A DNA stretch of 64,000 nt from the NCBI RefSeq assembly GCF_003583365.1, contig NZ_QXED01000002.1, positions 620,001 through 684,000 of the forward strand, given 5' to 3'. Shown here piece after piece: positions 51,980 to 60,271 of this stretch (position 1 is the first letter of the stretch; each line of letters begins with the position of its first letter). The notes beneath the pieces are model-generated. The model saw nothing but the letters and a program-made list of their open reading frames with translations, was not told the origin of the DNA and did not search any database. Position numbers and translations under genes: made by a program. The DNA is from Fibrisoma montanum (lineage in GTDB: Bacteria; Bacteroidota; Bacteroidia; Cytophagales; Spirosomataceae).

Positions 51980-54202
51980 TCAAACGTTCCACCAATACGT
52001 CCATTTCAGCACCAGTGCCCGGTTCCGGACTGAAAAGAACCCCGGAACGTCCTGGCCAATCTGCGCACCGTTGGGTAAGTAGTTATCCGTATAAACCAGA
52101 AAAAAGTCCGATGCAGGTTTGTAACGCCATTGAATGCGGGCGTTCACGTTCATGTTCTTCTGCTGCTCGTTGTATTGCACAAACGTAGTCAGGTAGAGTG
52201 TGTTGGTCATTGTTACGTCGAAGCGCGGCCCGACCAGCCAGAACGTGGTTCGACCCCACGGCTGCGGCAGCTGGATGTCGTTGTAGCTTGCGCTGGCGGC
52301 CAGACTGATGTACGGCTGGAACCGGTAGCCCCCGTCGATGGTCAGGTTGAGTCGGGAGCCGTTGGCGTAGTAGCCCCCGTAGCGCGTCGAAAAGCCGTAG
52401 GTAAACAGACTCTGCGGCTTGGATGTAAACTGCGTTCCCCACGCTTTCCACCCATGTTCGGTGCCGATAGCCAGGGTTTCGCGACCGGTGTTGGTCGGGT
52501 CGAAGGGACTCAGCAGCCGCACGTAGTCGGTCGCTACCCAGCCTGTGAGGGTAGCCCGGCTACGGAACGTAATGAGGTAGCTCAGGTAACTCTCGTTGTC
52601 GCTCTGCCGCCCGGCCGGATCGAAGAAATACGTCGACTGTACCTGCGGGCCGTGGCTGAGCACCTGCCCACCCGTCGGGAAGAAGGTATGCCCAAGCAAC
52701 GCCACCAGGCGCTGATAACCCCGGCGTGGTACGTAGCCGGCTTCGGCAGTGTAGTTCTGGCCCACCGCTTCAAACTGACCGCCGATGAGCCACTGGCGGC
52801 TGTTGTACTGCAGGTTGGCGGCATACACGTTGTCGTTCGTGGATTCGCCCGGCGTATCCACGCGGGGCTGAAACGATTTCAGATAGAGGGCTTTGCCCGT
52901 CCAGAGATTATTCGACGAGGCCAGGTTGTACTCGAATCCCAGGTTGCGGTTGTACTGGCTGTACCGCGGAGATTCGGTGGAGGGCGTGTAGTTCAGCGAC
53001 TGTTTATTCACGAACAGGACTCCTACGTTGGAGCGGGCAAACACGCGCCGTTGCAGAGCCAGCACCGCGAAGTTCTGAGCGGGAAGCTCAAGATCGTCTA
53101 CACGGCCGGTCTGCATGTCCATTACGCCAAGCCGCCAGTCTTTGTTAAGCTTGCCACTGAGCCGGGCACCAAAGCGAATCGGTACGCCACCCAGCCCAAT
53201 CCGGCGACTGAAGAACGGTCGGATGTTGGCGTAACCGAAGTTGGTGAACTGATCGCCGTTCTCCAGAAAAAACTGCCGGCGCTCCGGAAAAAACAGCTCG
53301 AATCGGTCGAGGTTGGTCACCTGCTGATCGACGTCCACCTGCGAAAAGTCAGGGTTTACGGTCAGGTCGAGGTTCAGCGACGACGTAATGGCAACTTTGG
53401 CATCCAGGCCCGCCGTGAATCGTCCTTTGGTAGGGATGCTGTTCTGGTAGTCGCGCGTGAGGCCGGTCAGCGCATAGGGAATAAGTGAAATGTTCGGCCC
53501 CGGCGTAGGTGGCGGTACGTCCCAGACCAGCACCCCCGTGTAGGCCAGCGACGCCGTCGGAAATTGCCGGGGAACCGGTGCCCAGGCCGACTTTTCGGTG
53601 GTTTTCAGATCCTGGCGGCTGAAGTTGATGCCCCAGCGGGTGATCCCCTGTTTGTACCGGATGGTCTTGAACGGAATGGCTAATTCCAGCACGTAGCGGT
53701 CGGCATAGTTGCGCACCACCGATGTCCACTTGTTGTCCCAGCTCAGGTTCGCTTTACTGCCTTCGTAGACCAGACCGTCCCACTGCGCCCCGGCCGCGTT
53801 GGTACCGAACGTAAAGCCGTTCGTCTGATCATCGAACGTATCCATGAAGAAAATAAAATTGTCGTTCCGGCCGAAATTCCAGTCGCGCCGGAGCGACTCA
53901 ACGATGTAGGGCCCCGCTACGTTGCCATGGAAACAGACGGCGCTCAGGTACAGATTGTGATCGTCGTAGGTCATCCGGACATCGGTCCGAACGGCGGCCC
54001 GGCTGGTGTCCATGGGCAGCACCATCCAGAAATCACCGGCTACGTCGGCGGTTTGCCAGGCGGGTTCATCAACGGAGCCGTCTAAAGTGATCGGTGACCC
54101 GGCTCGCTGAATGCGGAGTTGATACGCATCATTTTTCTTCTGCGCCCTCGCGAAAGGCGTAATCAGCAACCAGCCAATCAATAAAAGTAAGTATGTCCGC
54201 AC
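51980..54202 (-). CDS. DUF5916 outer-membrane protein with N-terminal CBM9-like domain
   Basis: Protein of 740 residues with signal peptide MRTYLLLLIGWLLITPFARAQ. Residues ~25-220 fit a carbohydrate-binding CBM9-like sandwich (ITLDGSVDEPAWQTADVAGDF, VRMTYDDHNLYLSAVCF, VLELAIPFKTI). The remainder matches DUF5916, a strand-rich region likely to form a barrel, with the typical segment NPDFSQVDVDQQVTNLDRFELFFPERRQFFLENGDQF. It ends YWWNV-like with aromatic residues. Role unknown; binding of a sugar ligand at the surface is plausible. It follows the M14 peptidase gene, from which the hairpin at 54263-54299 separates it. Confidence 0.88.
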   Translation of the reverse strand: MRTYLLLLIGWLLITPFARAQKKNDAYQLRIQRAGSPITLDGSVDEPAWQTADVAGDFWMVLPMDTSRAAVRTDVRMTYDDHNLYLSAVCFHGNVAGPYIVESLRRDWNFGRNDNFIFFMDTFDDQTNGFTFGTNAAGAQWDGLVYEGSKANLSWDNKWTSVVRNYADRYVLELAIPFKTIRYKQGITRWGINFSRQDLKTTEKSAWAPVPRQFPTASLAYTGVLVWDVPPPTPGPNISLIPYALTGLTRDYQNSIPTKGRFTAGLDAKVAITSSLNLDLTVNPDFSQVDVDQQVTNLDRFELFFPERRQFFLENGDQFTNFGYANIRPFFSRRIGLGGVPIRFGARLSGKLNKDWRLGVMDMQTGRVDDLELPAQNFAVLALQRRVFARSNVGVLFVNKQSLNYTPSTESPRYSQYNRNLGFEYNLASSNNLWTGKALYLKSFQPRVDTPGESTNDNVYAANLQYNSRQWLIGGQFEAVGQNYTAEAGYVPRRGYQRLVALLGHTFFPTGGQVLSHGPQVQSTYFFDPAGRQSDNESYLSYLITFRSRATLTGWVATDYVRLLSPFDPTNTGRETLAIGTEHGWKAWGTQFTSKPQSLFTYGFSTRYGGYYANGSRLNLTIDGGYRFQPYISLAASASYNDIQLPQPWGRTTFWLVGPRFDVTMTNTLYLTTFVQYNEQQKNMNVNARIQWRYKPASDFFLVYTDNYLPNGAQIGQDVPGFFSVRNRALVLKWTYWWNV

Positions 54203-54262
54203 GGAGTAGATGTAATCAATACGTTAGCAAGCAAAGGAATAGACGAACGGGATTTACCGTAT

Positions 54263-54299
54263 AGCAAAACGCAGCGACCACCGGCCACTGCGTTTTGCT
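54263..54299 (-). terminator. Hairpin terminator past the M14 peptidase gene
   Basis: AGCAAAACGCAG (54263-54274) and CTGCGTTTTGCT (54288-54299) form a perfect 12-bp stem with a 13-nt loop, 17 bp past the stop codon at 54316. Confidence 0.65.
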
Positions 54300-54315
54300 G
54301 TTGAGAGGTAATCAT

Positions 54316-56904
54316 CTAATTACCAACCATAAATACAGCATTGCCGAACAGCAGCTTGCCGTTGTACCAGAAACCCCGGAACAACGGGTCGTCGGCGAGG
54401 TAGATGACCGTGCCACGGCCGAGGCTCTGCACGCCCATCGTCAGCGTATTTTTCAGTTTTTCTTTCGCGTTCTTGCCCGAGAAACCGGCTACGTAGTTAT
54501 TCGCTTTCAGGTAGCCGACGTTCCAGCCGTCTTTCAGGAAATCGAAATTGTAGGCGTTCTGCACCAGCGAATAGTAGCCGTCTGCCAGGCCGAAGGCGAG
54601 CGGATGCGTGGTATCCAGATTGATCCGGTAAATACTGCCCGGTGTTTCGTCGGAGATCGCCGTTCGCTCCCGGTCGCCGTAAATTTTCAGCGAGTCGGCG
54701 GGATTGCCTTTGTCCTTGCTGCCTTTTTCTTTACCGTCCTTATCGTCTTTCTCTTTCAGATCGAAACCGTCTTTACCGGCCAGGAACGATGCGGCCCGTT
54801 CCATCGCGATCAGCTTACCGCCCGCCCGAACCCATTCGCGAATAGCCGCGAGGTTCTTTTCGTTCAGGAACCGGCTGTAATTGTAGTTAGTCGGCAGCAC
54901 AAGGACATCCAGTTTGCTCCACTCGACGCTGCCCAGCGCGTTTCCATCAATCAGCGTTAGGGGGTATTCCAGTTCCTGATCGAAATAATGCCAGACCTCG
55001 CCCGCGGCCGGGGGGAGGGTGCCGTCGCCGAGAACCAACCCGACGCGGGGTGCTTTCAGACCCGTTACGAAGTCCGAGCCAAAATCGGAGCCTTTAGTAA
55101 CAAAACCGGTCTGCACGGGCGTAAGCGCAACGCCGGCTTTGGCCGCTGTTTGCGAAACAACCGCATCAAATCGGTCGCCGAGCCGTTCATTGCCCGCCCG
55201 GGTAATAAGCAGAGTGCCCGACTGGTACGTCTTGCCGTCCAATTCAAACGGTTTCTCAGCCGCCCGCACCCGAATTTTCTGCTTCAGCAGAGCCGCCAGT
55301 AACTGCACCGACGGCAGCGACTGCCAGCGGGCCACGTAGGCATAGGGCTTACCGGCCTGTTGGGCCGGACGCTGAGCGTTGGCATCAGCCGCAGCCGCAA
55401 CCGGATTGATACGGTTCGTCAGGCCATAGGTTTGCAGTCCGAACGCATAGGGCAGCGACCAGGCCGTGATGTCATACGTTGCCGAATCTTCCAGTGTCGA
55501 GTTGGGTTCGAACAGAATCTTCAGCAGCGTGGATTTCGGCTGGTAGGCGCTGATTACCATATCCTCAGCCGCTACCGATACATTCTTTTCATTCTTTTGC
55601 GACGTATAATTGAAGCCGGTAACGGTCTGGGCTTTACCGGCGTAGCCGAACCGGATCTGGTTGCGTGTCAGCAGTTGCTGCAAGGCTTTCAGGCGGCCCG
55701 GATCGCCGTTGGCTTTAATTACGTACGATTTGTAGGTCCCTACCGGCGTGTTGCGGGCTTTATCGAAGAAGCTACCAAATTCTTTCACTACGTCTGCCGA
55801 GCGATCGGCAATGGATTCGAGCGTAGCAATACTGGACGCTACGTGGTGATCAATCCGTTGCCGGAGCGTGAGGGTATCGCCGTCGGCTTTTTCAATGGCC
55901 AGACCAGCCCGACCGCTGCCGCCCTGTTCGTAAGTCATACCGATGGCACCGTTGTAGGTCGGGTAGGTGTCGCCGTAGCTGGGATAGAACAGGTCGAATC
56001 GCTCCCGGGTGTAATAGAGCCATCCGTTCCGGTCGAAGTACCGACTGCAATATTGCCCGATTACCTGCTGGAATTGACGCTGAAAGGGGGTAATATCCTC
56101 ATGATACGGCTTGGCCGACGGCGCAAAGTAATACGGACTTTCGACGCCCATTTCGTGAAAATCGCCGTGAACGTGGGGCATCCACTGGTGATACAGCGCC
56201 ATCCGCTGCTGTGTAATTTCCTGCGTTTGCCAGGCCCAGTCGCGGTTTGGGTCGAACAGATAGTGCGAATACCGACCTCCCGGCCAGGGCTCATTGTGCT
56301 CCCTGGCAAAAGCCGTTGGATCAGCATTTCGCCCGGCCATCTGGTTGTACCAGTTCACGTAGCGATCATGACCATCGGGGTTCAGACCCGGATCGAGAAT
56401 CACCACGGTCGTGTTCAGGACTTTTTTCGACACGGCATCGTTCGGGTCGAGGAGCCGGTACAGTACGTCCATGAACGCTTCGGAACTGACCGCTTCGTTA
56501 CCATGAACGTTGTAGCTCAGCCAGGCGATAGCGGGTTGGGCCGTGGCTGAAGGCTTTGCATCCGTAGCGGGATCATCCAGCAAACCGGTACGTTTGAGGT
56601 TAGTAGTCCGAATCTCTTCCAGGCGGCTCAGGTTCGCTTCTGAGGCCACAACAACGACCATCAGCTGACGACCTTCGTGCGTGGTGCCGTATGGCAGCAA
56701 TTTAACGCGGTTAGGAGCCTGGCGGGCGACCTGCTCGGCGTAGGTCAGTACGCGTTGGTGGGGTGTGAAGCGTTCGCCAATTTTATATCCCAGGAATTGC
56801 GCCGGTGCGACGATACCGGCCGAATTTTGTACAGTGGGTGAAGTTTGCGCCGGGGCTGAAAAGGACAAGACCGTCAGACCCGCCAGCAGCAACAGTTGTT
56901 TCAT
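54316..56904 (-). CDS. M14-family zinc carboxypeptidase-like protein
   Basis: Protein of 862 residues with signal peptide MKQLLLLAGLTVLSFSAPAQ. Residues ~40-350 are an M14 peptidase domain: the HxxE zinc motif in SYNVHGNEAVSSEAF, VVILDPGLNPDGHDRY with the substrate Arg/Asn region altered, and HVHGDFHEMGVESPYYF with the third ligand. The long C-terminal part contains a region like a class I amidotransferase fold (VRVLVLPTNYNYSRFLNEKNLAAIREWVRAGGKLIAM). It is a periplasmic peptidase of unknown substrate. A consensus promoter lies just upstream. Confidence 0.88.
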   Translation of the reverse strand: MKQLLLLAGLTVLSFSAPAQTSPTVQNSAGIVAPAQFLGYKIGERFTPHQRVLTYAEQVARQAPNRVKLLPYGTTHEGRQLMVVVVASEANLSRLEEIRTTNLKRTGLLDDPATDAKPSATAQPAIAWLSYNVHGNEAVSSEAFMDVLYRLLDPNDAVSKKVLNTTVVILDPGLNPDGHDRYVNWYNQMAGRNADPTAFAREHNEPWPGGRYSHYLFDPNRDWAWQTQEITQQRMALYHQWMPHVHGDFHEMGVESPYYFAPSAKPYHEDITPFQRQFQQVIGQYCSRYFDRNGWLYYTRERFDLFYPSYGDTYPTYNGAIGMTYEQGGSGRAGLAIEKADGDTLTLRQRIDHHVASSIATLESIADRSADVVKEFGSFFDKARNTPVGTYKSYVIKANGDPGRLKALQQLLTRNQIRFGYAGKAQTVTGFNYTSQKNEKNVSVAAEDMVISAYQPKSTLLKILFEPNSTLEDSATYDITAWSLPYAFGLQTYGLTNRINPVAAAADANAQRPAQQAGKPYAYVARWQSLPSVQLLAALLKQKIRVRAAEKPFELDGKTYQSGTLLITRAGNERLGDRFDAVVSQTAAKAGVALTPVQTGFVTKGSDFGSDFVTGLKAPRVGLVLGDGTLPPAAGEVWHYFDQELEYPLTLIDGNALGSVEWSKLDVLVLPTNYNYSRFLNEKNLAAIREWVRAGGKLIAMERAASFLAGKDGFDLKEKDDKDGKEKGSKDKGNPADSLKIYGDRERTAISDETPGSIYRINLDTTHPLAFGLADGYYSLVQNAYNFDFLKDGWNVGYLKANNYVAGFSGKNAKEKLKNTLTMGVQSLGRGTVIYLADDPLFRGFWYNGKLLFGNAVFMVGN

Positions 56905-56937
56905 GAATTGGGGTTACTACAGCTAAATTGATTTCAT

Positions 56938-56945
56938 CAAAAATA
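56938..56945 (-). promoter_or_regulatory. -7 promoter element of the M14 peptidase gene
   Basis: CAAAAATA on the plus strand, read as TATTTTTG, fits TAnnTTTG, 34 bp above the ATG at 56904. Confidence 0.6.
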
Positions 56946-57018
56946 GTAGTAATTCGGACAGAAAGGCGATTTATGACAAAATTTCAATTGGAGATATTGG
57001 ATTATAAAATCATATCCG

Positions 57019-57026
57019 TACTTTTG
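57019..57026 (+). promoter_or_regulatory. -7 promoter element of the tRNA-Glu pair
   Basis: TACTTTTG fits TAnnTTTG, with TTG at 56998-57000 as a possible -33 element 18 bp upstream. The first tRNA begins 39 bp downstream. Confidence 0.65.
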
Positions 57027-57064
57027 CACCACGTTTCGCCAACGTCCGGTACAAACCGCCATCA

Positions 57065-57136
57065 GGCCCATTCGTCTAGCGGTTAGGACACGTCCCTTTC
57101 ACGGATGAAACAGGGGTTCGATTCCCCTATGGGTCA
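57065..57136 (+). tRNA. tRNA-Glu (TTC), copy 1
   Basis: Cloverleaf of 72 nt: acceptor GGCCCAT/ATGGGTC (one G-T), D arm with GGTTA loop, anticodon loop CTTTCAC with TTC, and T arm AGGGG-TTCGATT-CCCCT. Discriminator A at 57136 is followed by CTA, so the CCA end is not encoded and must be added. Confidence 0.95.
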
Positions 57137-57155
57137 CTACCAGGTTGGCGCAAAC

Positions 57156-57230
57156 GGCCCATTCGTCTAGCGGTTAGGACACGTCCCTTTCACGGATGAA
57201 ACAGGGGTTCGATTCCCCTATGGGTCACCA
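57156..57230 (+). tRNA. tRNA-Glu (TTC), copy 2
   Basis: Identical to copy 1 over 72 nt, 19 bp downstream, with an encoded CCA end (57228-57230). Both lie before one terminator and so are probably cut from one transcript. Confidence 0.95.
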
Positions 57231-57260
57231 AGCCCGACCAGCACTGGTCGGGCTTTTTTT
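57231..57260 (+). terminator. Terminator of the tRNA-Glu operon
   Basis: AGCCCGACCA (57231-57240) pairs with TGGTCGGGCT (57244-57253), followed by a T run to 57260, directly after the second tRNA. Confidence 0.9.
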
Positions 57261-57677
57261 GTTCCCAACACAGTACTCTCCAGCTTAGATCGTATTCGCC
57301 TGGAATGGGGCTGAAGGATGAATTATTCAAAAGCGACCTGGTCACGCCAGACCAAATCCGGCCAGACCAGGGTGCTGTGTTCAGGTTAGAGGTGGCTATA
57401 TCTAGAATCGTAATTGCTCGTCATGGATACGGGATAAAGCACATCAGCCTGCAAATCAGACTCGATAGTGCCTCGTTACTAAGCTTTTGGTTAAATCTAT
57501 CCAGTGCCGCCTACTCTATGGCACGTGGGAATGGGATTGTAGTCTACTATTTTTGTGGAAAAAGATAAACACAATAAATTATTACAAAAGTGTAACGTTC
57601 ACAGTATCAGCGCTTGGCACGGTTGTTGGCCATTGAGGGGAGTCAATCAACTTACTAACTATAAAACTACACGAGCT
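57261..57677. other. Gene-poor spacer before the first DUF892 gene
   Basis: This stretch has lower GC than its surroundings and holds a consensus -7 element (57548-57555) and a 7-bp inverted repeat CCTGGTC/GACCAGG (57337-57371). An 87-residue frame at 57305 has no family resemblance, no promoter before it and unlikely composition; I do not call it a gene. Confidence 0.5.
57548..57555 (+). promoter_or_regulatory. -7 promoter element of the first DUF892 gene
   Basis: TATTTTTG fits TAnnTTTG. It lies 122 bp before the ATG at 57678, which implies a long leader of roughly 115 nt. Confidence 0.5.
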
Positions 57678-58454
57678 ATGGCATCCCTAATGGACCGAGT
57701 ATCGAATTTTTTCGGAGGCAATGACGCTGAAACGGGTGAAGGCCTCCGCAGCCTCTTTATCAATGAACTGAAAGGTATTTATTACGCCGAAAGGCAGGCC
57801 GTTGACGCATTGGGCGAACAAGCCGATGCGGCTTCGACGGATGAGGTACGGAACGCGTTCCTGATGCACCAGGAAGAAACCCGTAATCAAATTATGCGGT
57901 TGGAGCGCGTATTTGACAGCATCGGTATTGAAGCCGACAGCATGACCTGCGAAGCCATCGACGGTTTAGCCGAAGATGCTCAGAAAGTGGTAGCTATGAC
58001 TGAGTCAGGATCGCTGACGCGGGATGCCGGTCTAATCATTGCCGGACAGAAAGTAGAACACCACGAGATTGCTGCGTATGGATCGGCCGTAACGCTGGCT
58101 AAAGTACTGGGTTACCAGGAAGCCGCACAGCTGCTTCAGCAGACGTTGCAGGAAGAGAAAAACACGGACCAGAAGCTGACCCAACTGGCTGAGTCATTCA
58201 TAAACCAGCGGGCTGCTTCGGAGTCTGATATGAACAATACGTACGGCGATCGGGACACTGACACGGTACGTCCGGATGGCACCCGTTATGATGATCGGGG
58301 CAGCATGGGACAAACGTATCAGTCGGGCTCAAGCTACAGCAGCGGTTCACAGATGGGCGGTACTACAACTTACGGCTCTGGTACGACAGGTTCCAGCCCA
58401 AGCAGCACCGGTACCAGCAACGACGCTACGCTAGGTGGAATGACAGGCGTGTAG
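57678..58454 (+). CDS. DUF892 ferritin-like protein with Gly/Ser/Thr-rich tail
   Basis: Start at the ATG at 57678 (258 residues, MASLMDRVSNFFGG). Residues ~20-175 are a four-helix DUF892 (YciE/YciF-like) bundle: FINELKGIYYAERQAVDALGE, HQEETRNQIMRLERVFDSIG, AGQKVEHHEIAAYGSAVTLAKVLG, LLQQTLQEEKNTDQKLTQLAESFINQ, with Glu/His positions as in metal-binding ferritin-like folds. The last ~75 residues are a low-complexity tail rich in Gly, Ser, Thr and Tyr, absent from the paralogue at 61270. The family is stress-linked in enterobacteria; the chemistry is unsettled. Confidence 0.88.
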   Translation: MASLMDRVSNFFGGNDAETGEGLRSLFINELKGIYYAERQAVDALGEQADAASTDEVRNAFLMHQEETRNQIMRLERVFDSIGIEADSMTCEAIDGLAEDAQKVVAMTESGSLTRDAGLIIAGQKVEHHEIAAYGSAVTLAKVLGYQEAAQLLQQTLQEEKNTDQKLTQLAESFINQRAASESDMNNTYGDRDTDTVRPDGTRYDDRGSMGQTYQSGSSYSSGSQMGGTTTYGSGTTGSSPSSTGTSNDATLGGMTGV

Positions 58455-58478
58455 AACCGTATCTGACCACTTATATAC

Positions 58479-58513
58479 AATGAAAAAGGTTCCCGAAGGG
58501 AGCCTTTTTCATT
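58479..58513. terminator. Bidirectional terminator
   Basis: AATGAAAAAGG (58479-58489) pairs with CCTTTTTCATT (58503-58513), with TCCC/GGGA inside. It lies between the convergent DUF892 gene and the acidic-protein gene. Confidence 0.85.
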
Positions 58514-58536
58514 GACAGGTTATAGTACCGGAATAG

Positions 58537-58800
58537 TCATTTGGTTAAAGGACTGTTTCCATCGTTATACTCAGGATCAGGTTCTGTTCCGTCGTTATTG
58601 CCTACGCTTATCCCATCGCCGGGGGCTGTGCTGTCGATGGGCGTACTGGCCGGGGCATTGACATCGCCGACCAGATCCGACGGATTGTATTCTTCATTGC
58701 CCATTTCACCCTGATCCGGAATCTGCATCGGGCCTCCCGTGTCGGGTCGGTACGTTTGCGACTGCTCGTTCAGCATTGCATCCTGATTTGTGTTTTCCAT
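58537..58800 (-). CDS. Small acidic, probably disordered protein
   Basis: Start at the ATG at 58800 (87 residues), preceded by AAACTCAACGTACATATG; the frame extends to 58842 but with weak support. Composition is dominated by Asp, Asn, Glu, Gly, Pro and Gln (QIPDQGEMGNEEYNPSDLVGD, GTEPDPEYNDGNSPLTK), and no hydrophobic core is visible. It resembles hydrophilin-like or linker proteins found beside stress genes, but it cannot be named. It is convergent with the DUF892 gene. Confidence 0.6.
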   Translation of the reverse strand: MENTNQDAMLNEQSQTYRPDTGGPMQIPDQGEMGNEEYNPSDLVGDVNAPASTPIDSTAPGDGISVGNNDGTEPDPEYNDGNSPLTK

Positions 58801-58881
58801 ATGTACGTTGAGTTTAATGTATACGGGGTAGCCACGAAGCAAGTGCTTCTATAATTTTCTAAAACCCGCTACGTGATAAAA

Positions 58882-59322
58882 CTAACCGCGGATAAAAACT
58901 TCCCACAATCGATTATATAACGTGCGGGCGTATGACGTGATATCATGCTGCGATCCGTGGATGGTAAACGGCATAAACCGGCGCTCTGAAGTCGGCAGTG
59001 GTTCAACCTGAATGGTTCGGCCGGCTGTCCAGCGCCCTCCAATCCGGCGGGTTGAACCGATCAACCGAATGCCGGCATCCGGCAGGTCAATCGTGCACGT
59101 TTCGGCCTGGCGGATTTTAGCCAGGTCCAGCGAAAAGCGCTGTAGCTGACTGGCATCGAACCACGACAGGGGGGGCATACTTAGGTGATCGGCTTCCCGG
59201 TTTTTCCGATACAGAAAGCGCAGCGACAACAGCGAGTGCCCGGCCGTAGCCCGAAGCGTTACCTGCGTGTCGAGCACCTCCACGGGAGCGGTCTCGGTTG
59301 ATGTAGAAAATTCTATATCCAT
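58882..59322 (-). CDS. Small protein, unknown
   Basis: Protein of 146 residues without a signal peptide or membrane helix. It seems a small alpha/beta protein (LDTQVTLRATAGHSLLSLRFLYRKNREADHL, then GGRWTAGRTIQVEPLPTSERRFMPFTI, ending YARTLYNRLWEVFIRG). No family is recognised. It is the second of a row of short minus-strand genes (58537-60136) and is separated from the short-chain dehydrogenase gene by 64 bp. The protein call rests on an intact frame and normal codon usage. Confidence 0.55.
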   Translation of the reverse strand: MDIEFSTSTETAPVEVLDTQVTLRATAGHSLLSLRFLYRKNREADHLSMPPLSWFDASQLQRFSLDLAKIRQAETCTIDLPDAGIRLIGSTRRIGGRWTAGRTIQVEPLPTSERRFMPFTIHGSQHDITSYARTLYNRLWEVFIRG

Positions 59323-59386
59323 AGCTGATGAAGCAGTTTCAATTTAGGTACTAAACTAAGTAAACGAATGAGTGTTTTATATGTAG

Positions 59387-60136
59387 TTACACGTAAATCA
59401 TCTTCCGGGTCATGCCACCATCAACTACAAAATTCTGGCCGGTAATGAAACTGTTTTCCGGACTAATCAGAAACAGAATCATGCGCGCGATATCATCGGC
59501 CTGGCCTACGCGCCCGGCCGGATGCTGAGCGTGATCTTCGGGCCGCAGCTCGTCGGGCTTCGCTTTCGCTTTCTTTTTCAGAGCCGATACATCGATCCAG
59601 CCGGGGCTGATGCAGTTCACCCGAACATCGGGACCCAGGCTTACTGCCAGGGCGTGCGTCAGGGCCAGAATACCTCCTTTAGATGCGGTATAGGCAAAGG
59701 TATCGGGTTCTGACTGAAAAGCACGCGTAGACCCAATATTTACAATGCACCCCTTCTGAGCAGCCAGGTAAGGAGCCGTATGTTTGGCACACAGAAATGA
59801 CCCGGTCAGGTTGGTGCCAATCACGCGGTTCCATTCGTCAAGGGTCAGCTTATCAAGCGGTTTCTCAATCTGAATGGCTGCGTTGTTGATAAGGGCGTCT
59901 ACCTGCCCAAAATGACTGATTGTCTGTTCGGTGGCTTTCCGAACATTCAGTTCACTCGCTACGTCGCAGGATACGAACAGTATCTGTGCGGTAGATGCCT
60001 TAAAAGCTTCGCGAAGTTCGGCAAGGGCGTCGGAGTCAGCCTCCCAGATGGCTACGCGGTAGCCATGCGTGAGCAGGTACTGTGTGGTGACACGTCCGAT
60101 CCCTTGTCCGCCACCCGTTACAATAGCGGTTCTCAT
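59387..60136 (-). CDS. Short-chain dehydrogenase/reductase
   Basis: Protein of 249 residues, classical SDR length. NAD(P) motif TGGGQGIGRVTTQYLL at the N-terminus, NNAAIQ, catalytic Ser/Tyr/Lys in NIGSTRAFQSEPDTFAYTASKGG, and the Pro-Gly element ISPGWIDVS, ending ITGQNFVVDGGMTRKMIYV. Substrate unknown; close relatives are called glucose 1-dehydrogenase-like. It is divergent from the deacetylase-like gene with 135 bp between starts. Confidence 0.92.
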   Translation of the reverse strand: MRTAIVTGGGQGIGRVTTQYLLTHGYRVAIWEADSDALAELREAFKASTAQILFVSCDVASELNVRKATEQTISHFGQVDALINNAAIQIEKPLDKLTLDEWNRVIGTNLTGSFLCAKHTAPYLAAQKGCIVNIGSTRAFQSEPDTFAYTASKGGILALTHALAVSLGPDVRVNCISPGWIDVSALKKKAKAKPDELRPEDHAQHPAGRVGQADDIARMILFLISPENSFITGQNFVVDGGMTRKMIYV

Positions 60137-60271
60137 AGTGTCTGATAAAGCGTAAGAACGGGGAAGATAGGTCGTTTTTTAACACAATCGGCCGAAGAGT
60201 AGTTAAGTGGACTGTATCCTTATTAAACGGGACATCGCCCCGTGTGGCTGTCCGGCGTTTCTGTTCCTTTC

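Noticed and set aside
57065-57230. Tandem 72-bp repeat as a CRISPR or satellite array
   Set aside because: Both units fold as tRNA-Glu and there are only two.
57305-57568. 87-residue frame after the tRNA genes
   Set aside because: No family likeness or promoter; the DUF892 promoter lies within its end.
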